This document shows positions 1 through 5,097 of a stretch of DNA of 5,097 nt, in pieces (within the stretch, counting starts at the first letter, position 1; each line of letters begins with the position of its first letter). Location of the stretch: positions 1-5,097 of the forward strand of contig JAGCSS010000289.1 in NCBI GenBank assembly GCA_017964055.1, read 5' to 3'. The notes beneath the pieces are model-generated. The model saw only the letters and a program-made list of their open reading frames with translations. It had not been told where the DNA came from and did not search any database. The DNA comes from Lachnospiraceae bacterium (GTDB lineage: Bacteria; Bacillota; Clostridia; Lachnospirales; Lachnospiraceae). The translations under genes and the position numbers were made by a program.

Positions 1-823
1 AATCCTGCAATTGTGCTGCATTTTTATTCGTGATTACAGGCTTCCCGGTTCTTTTTTCCACCGCCAATCGTGCTTCTCCCGCAGCCTCACCACCTTCAAT
101 TGCAACCATTCGGTTTTCCTCAAAGGACTCCGGTTGCTTTTGTTTTGATATTTCTGTAGTAGTAGCCTCAGCCAACATATTAAGCACCAGCTCCAATGTT
201 GACATATTATCCCTGATGTTTTCCTTTTTCAAACCTTTATGATTCTTATACTGCCGCGTCGTCATCCCGGACCAGGCTTTCGTAATCTCATCTGTCAGGA
301 TTGCATATTCTACGCCTTTCTTTACGCCACGCTTTTCCCATTCATCTGTAAGTTCTTTTCTTACCTGAATTGCCTGCAGGCGCTGATTGATCCATTCTCT
401 GGAATAACCTTTCTTAGCGTAGGTTTCAAGAGCCCTCTCGATAGTCAATTCCGGATCTATTACTTCTTCAATCCGCTCGCGCCCAACCTGAGCCAGCCAC
501 AACTTGAATGGCTCAGCTTTTTTCGAAGGAATAGATTGGATCAAGCGAAGCAATTGTTCGGTGTTTGCTACATCGGTATTATATCTTTTGCCATCCTTCG
601 GCGATCTCATTTTCAGTTGGTTACAATTTGTAACCAACTGACTTCCCTCTTCTTTAAGTCTATTTTTCAATACTTTCCAATAATTCCTTGCACCATCGAT
701 ATCAGGTTGTTCAGTCAGTATACCAACTACATCCACAATCGAAAAATACCATTCTTCTTCATCCTCAACCCATGCAGTCCTTATCGGCTGGTCTTCAAAT
801 AATTGAACTTTATCATTTGCCAT
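1..823 (-). CDS. BRO-N/DinD-like protein, 3' end cut by window edge
   Basis: The frame is open from ATG at 823 to the window edge: 274 codons with no stop, so the C-terminus is missing, probably by only a few to about 20 residues judged by family length. Residues about 5-115 read as a BRO-N (phage antirepressor-type) domain: WYFSIVDVVGILT near 25-37, NYWKVLKNRL near 48-56, DVANTEQLLRLIQSIPS at 84-100 and FKLWLAQVGRERI at 106-118. Residues about 116-274 resemble the second half of E. coli DinD: KGLKKENIRDNMSTLEL at 196-212 matches its 'KGLKK..ILDHMGSTEL' block, followed by LNMLAEATTTEISK. DinD is a DNA-damage-induced protein reported to inhibit RecA; BRO proteins are DNA-binding proteins of phages and large DNA viruses. 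The role here is unproven. AAGGGGG lies 10 nt before the ATG, and the start overlaps the end of the upstream HTH gene by 11 nt, so the two are translated from one message. It is AT-rich compared with guaA, suggesting transfer. Family assignment is strong; function is uncertain. Confidence 0.88.
   Translation of the reverse strand, partial: MANDKVQLFEDQPIRTAWVEDEEEWYFSIVDVVGILTEQPDIDGARNYWKVLKNRLKEEGSQLVTNCNQLKMRSPKDGKRYNTDVANTEQLLRLIQSIPSKKAEPFKLWLAQVGRERIEEVIDPELTIERALETYAKKGYSREWINQRLQAIQVRKELTDEWEKRGVKKGVEYAILTDEITKAWSGMTTRQYKNHKGLKKENIRDNMSTLELVLNMLAEATTTEISKQKQPESFEENRMVAIEGGEAAGEARLAVEKRTGKPVITNKNAAQLQD
613..641. repeat. Perfect 14+14 bp inverted repeat inside the BRO/DinD-like gene
   Basis: Bases 613-626 are the exact reverse complement of 628-641, with one unpaired base at 627. 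The core of one arm is CAGTTGGTTACAA. It lies within codons 61-71 of the BRO-like gene (peptide QLVTNCNQL). In the mRNA it could fold into a stem of about 12 bp with a small loop; in DNA it is a near-perfect symmetrical site. Whether it is a binding site, an RNA hairpin or a result of codon choice cannot be told from the sequence. Confidence 0.9.
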
Positions 824-1043
824 CTGCGTGTTTCCCCCTTATCTGTTCTTCGTCCTTTATCTGCCCGTTTTCCTCAAGTAGCATAATATATGCCATCATT
901 CTGACCAAATATTCCGGAGGGGCGCTTATTCCCTGTTCCCACTGCTGAAGAGTTCTTACGGGAATTCCAAATTTAGCGGAAAATTTACTTTGCGATAATC
1001 CCGTTTTCTTTCGTAACTCCTTTATTTTTTCTGAAATATCCAT
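813..1043 (-). CDS. Small XRE-type helix-turn-helix regulator (76 aa)
   Basis: Predicted DNA-binding transcriptional regulator consisting of a single HTH domain. The domain spans about residues 4-55: helix 1 ISEKIKELRKKTG, recognition pair SQSKFSAKFG (17-26) and PVRTLQQWEQG (28-38), then PPEYLVRMMAYIM. The C-terminal 20 residues are charged and hydrophilic, with no second domain. The start at 1043 was chosen because GGAG lies 8 nt upstream and the -10 box about 37 nt upstream. The open frame runs back to 1172, but that longer reading would cross the promoter, the operator-like palindrome and part of the guaA terminator, and its extra residues do not look like this family. The stop lies 11 nt inside the BRO/DinD-like gene, indicating a co-translated pair. 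A likely role is autorepression through the palindrome at 1095-1115; this is inference. Small HTH proteins of this type also serve as antitoxins, so a toxin-antitoxin-like arrangement cannot be excluded. The exact subfamily is not recognised. Confidence 0.88.
   Translation of the reverse strand: MDISEKIKELRKKTGLSQSKFSAKFGIPVRTLQQWEQGISAPPEYLVRMMAYIMLLEENGQIKDEEQIRGKHADGK
834..840 (-). promoter_or_regulatory. Shine-Dalgarno of the BRO/DinD-like gene
   Basis: AAGGGGG ends 10 nt before the ATG at 823 and lies inside the last codons of the HTH gene. It supports the chosen start and points to coupled translation of the two overlapping genes. Confidence 0.65.
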
Positions 1044-1051
1044 ATCATCGT

Positions 1052-1055
1052 CTCC
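1052..1055 (-). promoter_or_regulatory. Shine-Dalgarno that fixes the HTH gene start
   Basis: GGAG, followed by 8 nt and then ATG at 1043. An out-of-frame ATG sits 3 nt upstream of the true start. No comparable ribosome binding site precedes the far upstream in-frame start at 1172. Confidence 0.7.
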
Positions 1056-1079
1056 AAAAACATCTTTGTACTTTATTAA

Positions 1080-1108
1080 AGTATAAATCAACTCGTATAC
1101 GTTGTCAA
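1080..1108 (-). promoter_or_regulatory. Sigma-A-type promoter of the HTH-BRO cassette
   Basis: Read on the minus strand, TTGACA (1108-1103) is a perfect -35 hexamer and TATACT (1085-1080) a near-perfect -10, separated by exactly 17 nt. The start of transcription should fall near 1073, leaving a leader of about 30 nt before the HTH start at 1043. The surrounding sequence is very AT-rich. No LexA-type box of the Gram-positive form (CGAAC-N4-GTTCG) is seen here, so direct SOS control as for E. coli dinD is not supported. Confidence 0.85.
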
Positions 1109-1115
1109 CGTATAC
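1095..1115. promoter_or_regulatory. Perfect inverted repeat over the -35 box, probable operator
   Basis: Arms GTATACGTTG (1095-1104) and CAACGTATAC (1106-1115) are exact reverse complements around one central base at 1105. The -35 hexamer lies across the centre, so a dimer bound here would block RNA polymerase. The symmetry and size fit an XRE-family dimer, and the adjacent HTH gene is the obvious candidate ligand (inference). Confidence 0.75.
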
Positions 1116-1146
1116 ATTTCTTTTATTGGGTACAACATTATTTCTA

Positions 1147-1184
1147 CAAAATAAAACTGCAGGCAACCACAAGGATTACCTGCA
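1147..1184 (-). terminator. Rho-independent terminator of the purA-purB-guaA operon
   Basis: On the minus strand, TGCAGGTAATC (1184-1174) pairs with GGTTGCCTGCA (1168-1158) as an 11-bp stem that includes two G-U pairs. The loop is 5 nt (1173-1169). AG is followed by TTTTATTTT. It begins 47 nt after the guaA stop. The T tract exists only on the minus strand, so it acts on the purine operon. It also separates that operon from the cassette promoter about 40 nt further on. Confidence 0.82.
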
Positions 1185-1231
1185 ACCTATTATCATTATC
1201 TGTACCAAATGAACAAGATAACACAAATGTA

Positions 1232-2806
1232 CTATTCAAGCTCGATGGTCCCGGGCGGCTTCGAACTGATATCGAAGAGTACACGGTTCACGCCGCGGAC
1301 CTCGTTTATTATCCTGCTCATGACGGTCTGGAGGACGTCGAAGGGGATATTTGCGGCTTCGGCGGTCATGAAATCTATCGTGCGGACCGCGCGGAGCGCG
1401 ATGGCGTAATCGTAGGTGCGCTCGTCGCCCATAACTCCGACACTGCGCATGTTGGTAAGCGCTGCGAAGTACTGGTCGGGCATCCAGGGAGCGGCAGTAC
1501 CGTTGGCCTCTTTATATGCATCGGAGGCCTTGGCCACTTCCTCGCGGAAGATCGCATCGGCGTCCTGCACGATCTTGACCTTTTCCGCGGTGATGTCGCC
1601 GATGATGCGGATACCGAGACCGGGACCGGGGAACGGCTGGCGGAAAACAAGCTTTTCCGGAATGCCGAGTTCGAGGCCGGCCTTGCGGACCTCGTCCTTG
1701 AACAGCAGACGGAGAGGCTCGATTATTTCTTTGAAATCAACGTAATCGGGAAGACCGCCTACGTTGTGGTGCGATTTGATAACGGCGGATTCGCCGCCGA
1801 GACCCGATTCAACCACATCGGGGTAGATGGTTCCCTGGGCGAGGAAATCGACTGCGCCGATCTTTTTAGCTTCTTCTTCGAAAACACGGATGAACTCTTC
1901 ACCAATGATCTTGCGCTTGCGCTCGGGTTCGGATACGCCTGCGAGTTTGATATAGAATCGGTCTGCGGCATTGACGCGGATGAAGTTGAGGTCGAACATG
2001 CCCTTGCTGCCGAATACCGCTTCTACCTCGTCGCCTTCATTTTTGCGCAGAAGGCCGTGATCTACAAATACGCAGGTCAGCTGCTTGCCGATCGCGCGGG
2101 AGAGAAGACCTGCAGCAACGGACGAGTCCACGCCGCCCGAGAGGGCGAGGAGCACGCGGCCGCTGCCGACCTTTTCGCGGATCTCGCGAACCGTGTTTTC
2201 CACAAATGAATCCATGCGCCAGTCACCTGCGCAGCCGCAGATATTGCGCACGAAATTGTACAGCATCTTTGAGCCCTCGACGGTATGCAGCACCTCGGGG
2301 TGGAACTGGATCGCGTAAAGCTTTTTCTCGGTACATTCTGCCGCCGCTACGGGGCAGTTCGCAGTATGAGCGATGCTCCTGAAGCCGGGGGCCAGACGCG
2401 AGATATAGTCAAAATGGCTCATCCAGCATACGGTATGCGGTGTTACGCCCGCAAAGAGGGCGGAAGAGCAGTCAACGTCCACTTCGGTCTTGCCGTATTC
2501 GCGGGCTGAGGCGCGCTCAACATTGCCGCCGAGCACGTAGCTCATGAGCTGGGCGCCGTAGCACAGGCCGAGCACCGGGATGCCCAGGCTGAACAGCTCG
2601 GGAGAGCAGGTAGCCGCATTTTCCTCATAGCAGCTCGAGGGGCCTCCGGTGAGGATGATGCCCTTCGGGTTCATCGCCTTGATCTTTTCCAGGTCCGTTT
2701 TGTAGGAATAGATCTCGCAGTAAACATTGCATTCACGGACGCGGCGCGCAACGAGCTGGTTGTACTGTCCGCCGAAATCTATTACGATAACAGTTTCTCT
2801 TTCCAT
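1232..2806 (-). CDS. guaA: GMP synthase, glutamine-hydrolysing
   Basis: Cytosolic enzyme that converts XMP to GMP using ATP and ammonia released from glutamine; last step of the guanine branch. It is 524 aa, the normal length. The class I glutamine amidotransferase domain covers about 5-190: nucleophile Cys82 in GLCYG, His169 and Glu171 in QFHPEV. The ATP pyrophosphatase domain follows, with P-loop SGGVDSS at 223-229. The C-terminal dimerisation/XMP-binding domain has [13 protein letters not shown] at 388-400 and ends in PPGTIELE, close to the family's usual ending. All key residues are present. One small departure is WMSHFD (128-133) where most GuaA have WMSHGD. AGGAG lies only 4 nt before the ATG and includes the last bases of the purB stop codon; the genes are 7 nt apart, so translation is probably coupled. 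It is the last gene of the operon, followed by a terminator. Confidence 0.98.
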   Translation of the reverse strand: MERETVIVIDFGGQYNQLVARRVRECNVYCEIYSYKTDLEKIKAMNPKGIILTGGPSSCYEENAATCSPELFSLGIPVLGLCYGAQLMSYVLGGNVERASAREYGKTEVDVDCSSALFAGVTPHTVCWMSHFDYISRLAPGFRSIAHTANCPVAAAECTEKKLYAIQFHPEVLHTVEGSKMLYNFVRNICGCAGDWRMDSFVENTVREIREKVGSGRVLLALSGGVDSSVAAGLLSRAIGKQLTCVFVDHGLLRKNEGDEVEAVFGSKGMFDLNFIRVNAADRFYIKLAGVSEPERKRKIIGEEFIRVFEEEAKKIGAVDFLAQGTIYPDVVESGLGGESAVIKSHHNVGGLPDYVDFKEIIEPLRLLFKDEVRKAGLELGIPEKLVFRQPFPGPGLGIRIIGDITAEKVKIVQDADAIFREEVAKASDAYKEANGTAAPWMPDQYFAALTNMRSVGVMGDERTYDYAIALRAVRTIDFMTAEAANIPFDVLQTVMSRIINEVRGVNRVLFDISSKPPGTIELE

Positions 2807-2810
2807 ATGA

Positions 2811-2815
2811 CTCCT
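2811..2815 (-). promoter_or_regulatory. guaA Shine-Dalgarno overlapping the purB stop codon
   Basis: AGGAG overlaps the purB TAG stop (2816-2814) and sits 4 nt before the guaA ATG, which is a short spacing. Ribosomes finishing purB are placed to restart on guaA. Confidence 0.7.
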
Positions 2816-4229
2816 ATAAATTGATCTCTCCGTTGCCTTCTTTTACGCCTGCCAGCAGAGGTTTGATCTCGCTGAGATAGTTTTCTACCTGCTCGGGACA
2901 TCTTCCGATGTAGAGCGAAGGCTCGAGCACAGCCTCGATCTCCTCGCGGGTCATGCCGAACTCGGGATGAGATGCCAGCAGTTCGGGAAGATTGCAGGGA
3001 TCGCCGTTCTTCATATTTGCGGTGGCGGTCATCGAATCCTGACGGATCAGCTCGTGCAGCTGCTGGCGGTCTCCGCCGCGCTTTACAGCCTCCATGAGGA
3101 TGTTTTCGGTAGCGGAGAAAGGCAGATATTCGCGGATCGTGCGCTCAACTATCTTGGTGTTTACGACCATGCCGGAGGTAACGTTCTGGGCCAGACGCAG
3201 GATCGCGTCGGCGCACAGGAAGCCTTCGGGCATCGAAATGCGGCGGTTTGCCGAGTCGTCGAGCGTGCGCTCCATCCACTGAACCGATGCGGTCATCGGT
3301 GCGTTCAGGGCATCGATCATAAGGTAACGCGCGAGGGAGCAGATACGCTCGCTGCGCATGGGATTGCGCTTGTAAGCCATCGCGGACGAACCTATCTGAT
3401 TCTTCTCGAAGGGCTCTTCGAGCTGTCTGTCGTGCTGCAGCAGGCGGATATCGTTCGCCATGCGGTAGCAGCTCTGCGCGATAGAGGAGAGGACATTGAG
3501 TATCCTGCTGTCGAATTTGCGGGGGTATGTCTGTCCGCATACGCTGAAGGTGCGCTCGAAACCGAACTCGCCGCAGATCATGCGGTTCATCTCGTCGATC
3601 TTGGCCGTATTGCCTTCGAACAGCTCCATAAAGCTGGCCTCGGTGCCTGTGGTTCCGCGGCATCCGAGCATTTTCATCGAACCGATGACAAAATCGAGTT
3701 CCTCAAGGTCAGAAGCAAAATCCTGCAGCCAGAGTGTCGCGCGCTTGCCCATCGTAACGGGCTGCGCGGGCTGATAATGTGTATAGCCGAGAGTCGGAAG
3801 AGCTTTGTATTCATCCGCAAATTCACTGAGATTGCGGATGACCTTCAGGAGCTCGCCGCGCAGATAAACGAGTCCGTCGCGGTAGATCACGATGTCTGCG
3901 TTGTCCGTAACGTAGCAGCTGGTAGCGCCGAGGTGTATGATGCCTGCGGCCGAAGGAGCAGCTTTTCCGTAGGTGTAGACATGCGCCATAACGTCATGTC
4001 TGACCTCCTTTTCGCGGGCAGCGGCGGTTTCAAAATCGATATCCGAGATATGTGCCTCGAGCTCGGCAACCTGCTCTTCGGTGATCGGGAGTCCGAGTTT
4101 GTGCTCGGCACGTGCGAGCGCAACCCAGAGGCGTCGCCAGGTCTCGATCCTCGTCTGTGAGGAGAAGAGCTTCAGCATATAGTCGGAAGCATAGCGCGAG
4201 GCTAAGGGTGAATTGTATTTATCGTCCAT
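2814..4229 (-). CDS. purB: Adenylosuccinate lyase, long (eukaryote-like) form
   Basis: Fumarase/aspartase-superfamily enzyme, a cytosolic tetramer. It releases fumarate from adenylosuccinate to give AMP and from SAICAR to give AICAR, so it acts in both de novo synthesis and the AMP branch. It is 471 aa, longer than the B. subtilis type (about 430) and close to the human enzyme, which it resembles in the blocks [17 protein letters not shown] (315-331) and [15 protein letters not shown] (368-382). Visible active-site elements are RHDVMAH (77-83), the catalytic-acid His151 in [12 protein letters not shown], and the signature loop [15 protein letters not shown] (280-294) with the catalytic Ser at 281/282. 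The loop has Ala285 where the superfamily signature usually has Pro; I take this as a lineage variant because all else is intact. AAAGGA lies 10 nt before the ATG. The gene starts 31 nt after purA and ends 7 nt before guaA, in one operon. Confidence 0.97.
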   Translation of the reverse strand: MDDKYNSPLASRYASDYMLKLFSSQTRIETWRRLWVALARAEHKLGLPITEEQVAELEAHISDIDFETAAAREKEVRHDVMAHVYTYGKAAPSAAGIIHLGATSCYVTDNADIVIYRDGLVYLRGELLKVIRNLSEFADEYKALPTLGYTHYQPAQPVTMGKRATLWLQDFASDLEELDFVIGSMKMLGCRGTTGTEASFMELFEGNTAKIDEMNRMICGEFGFERTFSVCGQTYPRKFDSRILNVLSSIAQSCYRMANDIRLLQHDRQLEEPFEKNQIGSSAMAYKRNPMRSERICSLARYLMIDALNAPMTASVQWMERTLDDSANRRISMPEGFLCADAILRLAQNVTSGMVVNTKIVERTIREYLPFSATENILMEAVKRGGDRQQLHELIRQDSMTATANMKNGDPCNLPELLASHPEFGMTREEIEAVLEPSLYIGRCPEQVENYLSEIKPLLAGVKEGNGEINL

Positions 4230-4260
4230 TTAAAGCGTATCCTTTCTAATACTGAATCGC

Positions 4261-5097
4261 TCAGCGCTTGATATATGCGTCTCTTTCGGCGCCTACCGAA
4301 ACATAGGTAATATGGCAGCCGATAGCCTTTTCTATCATTTCAACATAATTGCGAGCCTGTACGGGCAGGTCTTCCCACTTTCTGATGCCGGAGATATCGC
4401 ATTTCCAGCCGTCCACATACTCGATAACGGGCTTTGCGTCCGCCAATGCAACGGGGAACGGGAACTCGTCGGTCTGCTCGCCGTTCAAGGTGTAATGTGT
4501 GCAAACGGGGATCTTATCCATGTAGCTCAGAACGTCGATCTTTGTTAACGCGATGTCGGTAGCGCCCTGAACCTCAACGCCGTATCTGGTGGCAACGAGA
4601 TCGATCGGGCCCACACGGCGGGGACGTCCGGTCTTTGCGCCGTACTCGCCGCCTGCCTCGCGGAGCTTTTCGGCTTCCTCGCCGAACCACTCGCAGGTGA
4701 AGGGGCCTTCGCCGACGCAGGTCGAATATGCCTTGACAACGCCTACCACGGTATCGATCTTAACGGACGGAAGTCCCGAACCGATAGGAGCGTAAGCGGC
4801 GGTCGTATTTGATGAAGTGGTGTAGGGGTGGATGCCGTAGTCGAGGTCGCGCAGAGATCCGAGCTGAGCCTCGAAGAGGATCTTCTTTCCGGCCTTCTGT
4901 GAATCGCGGAGCAGCGCGCCGGTATTGCAGATGTAGGGCTTGAGCTTCTCACCGTATTCTCTGAACCAGTCGAGCATCTCATCGATAGTCACGGCATTTG
5001 CGCCGTAAACCTTTGTAAGTGTCAGGTTCTTCCACTCGATCAGGTCCTCGAGATGTGCCTTCAAATGCTCGGGATAGAAGATCTCACCCGCGAGAAT
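4261..5097 (-). CDS. purA: Adenylosuccinate synthetase, 5' end beyond window
   Basis: GTP-dependent ligation of aspartate to IMP, giving adenylosuccinate: first step of the AMP branch, feeding PurB encoded next. The frame is open to the window edge: 278 residues are present, starting ILAGEIFYPEHL, so about 150 N-terminal residues with the GTP P-loop and catalytic Asp are missing. The TTG at 5064 is an internal Leu, not a start. Visible motifs are ILFEAQLGSLRDLDYG, PYTTSSNTTA, VGEGPF, GAKTGRPRR (substrate-binding loop) and LTKIDVL (guanine-recognition TKxD). The fragment departs from the textbook enzyme at several places: FEAQLG for FEGAQG, STCVG for STRVG, GAKTG for GATTG, and an Ala-Tyr after SSNTTA where Gly-Gly is usual. 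This suggests a divergent clostridial PurA subfamily. The context with purB and guaA makes PurA the clear call. It is the first visible gene of the operon; promoter and any leader control lie outside the window. Confidence 0.95.
   Translation of the reverse strand: MLAGEIFYPEHLKAHLEDLIEWKNLTLTKVYGANAVTIDEMLDWFREYGEKLKPYICNTGALLRDSQKAGKKILFEAQLGSLRDLDYGIHPYTTSSNTTAAYAPIGSGLPSVKIDTVVGVVKAYSTCVGEGPFTCEWFGEEAEKLREAGGEYGAKTGRPRRVGPIDLVATRYGVEVQGATDIALTKIDVLSYMDKIPVCTHYTLNGEQTDEFPFPVALADAKPVIEYVDGWKCDISGIRKWEDLPVQARNYVEMIEKAIGCHITYVSVGAERDAYIKR

Noticed and set aside
239..802. Plus-strand open frame (187 codons) opposite the BRO/DinD-like gene
   Set aside because: Antisense to a gene with clear domain matches; the peptide is low-complexity, rich in Phe, Leu and Ser, and reads as a shadow.
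1080..1115. LexA/SOS box controlling the DinD-like gene
   Set aside because: The palindrome has arms GTATACGTTG and does not match the Gram-positive LexA form CGAAC-N4-GTTCG, so damage control by LexA is not supported by sequence.
1044..1172. N-terminal extension of the HTH gene to a start at 1172
   Set aside because: The extension would translate through the promoter, the palindrome and half of the guaA terminator, and it lacks a ribosome binding site. The start at 1043 has GGAG at good spacing.
1158..1184. Hairpin near 1170 as a bidirectional terminator or an attachment site
   Set aside because: The T tract is present only on the minus strand, there is no converging plus-strand gene, and no second copy of the sequence occurs in the window.
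1766..2209. Plus-strand open frame (147 codons) opposite guaA
   Set aside because: Antisense to conserved GuaA ATP-pyrophosphatase domain sequence; no start signals and no recognisable protein.
2967..4160. Long plus-strand open frame (397 codons) opposite purB
   Set aside because: It lies wholly antisense to a well-supported purB, the protein matches no family I recognise, and GC-rich codons on the opposite strand readily leave such a frame open. No ribosome binding site or promoter supports it.
4261..5097. PurA-like fragment as PurZ (phage diaminopurine synthesis enzyme)
   Set aside because: It is followed by purB and guaA in a housekeeping operon and has the full-length bacterial C-terminal region. 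The catalytic residue that distinguishes PurZ lies outside the window, so nothing positive supports it.

Overview
The window looks like a chromosomal segment of an anaerobic Firmicute of the class Clostridia (Lachnospiraceae or Oscillospiraceae type). This rests on the clostridial-type variants of PurA and PurB, the purA-purB-guaA order, GGAG-type ribosome binding sites and a BRO/DinD-like protein of a kind common in gut Clostridia. Placement below class is inference. Every gene I can support lies on the minus strand, so the window reads right to left.

Right and centre (5097 down to 1232) is a compact purine-nucleotide operon: purA (5' end cut by the window edge), purB and guaA. The spacers are 31 and 7 nt, and the purB stop codon is embedded in the guaA Shine-Dalgarno. 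PurA and PurB together turn IMP into AMP, and GuaA turns XMP into GMP, so both branches from IMP are co-expressed except for the IMP dehydrogenase step (guaB), which is not here. A hairpin with a T-rich tail at 1184-1147 ends the operon. This part is GC-rich, roughly 57-65% in the stretches I counted.

Left (1143 down to 1) is an AT-rich two-gene cassette, about 40% GC and about 30% in its promoter. It has a near-consensus sigma-A-type promoter (TTGACA, 17 nt, TATACT) whose -35 box sits at the centre of a perfect 10+10 bp inverted repeat. This drives a 76-aa XRE-type helix-turn-helix regulator, which overlaps by 11 nt the start of a BRO-N/DinD-like protein running off the window edge. The layout suggests a self-repressed regulator plus effector unit of phage or mobile-element origin, placed directly behind the guaA terminator. 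The BRO-like gene also holds a perfect 14+14 bp inverted repeat inside its coding sequence.

No tRNA, rRNA, CRISPR array, transposase or integrase was seen. The most unusual material is the HTH-BRO/DinD cassette and its two palindromes; the purine operon is ordinary housekeeping with lineage-specific residue variants.
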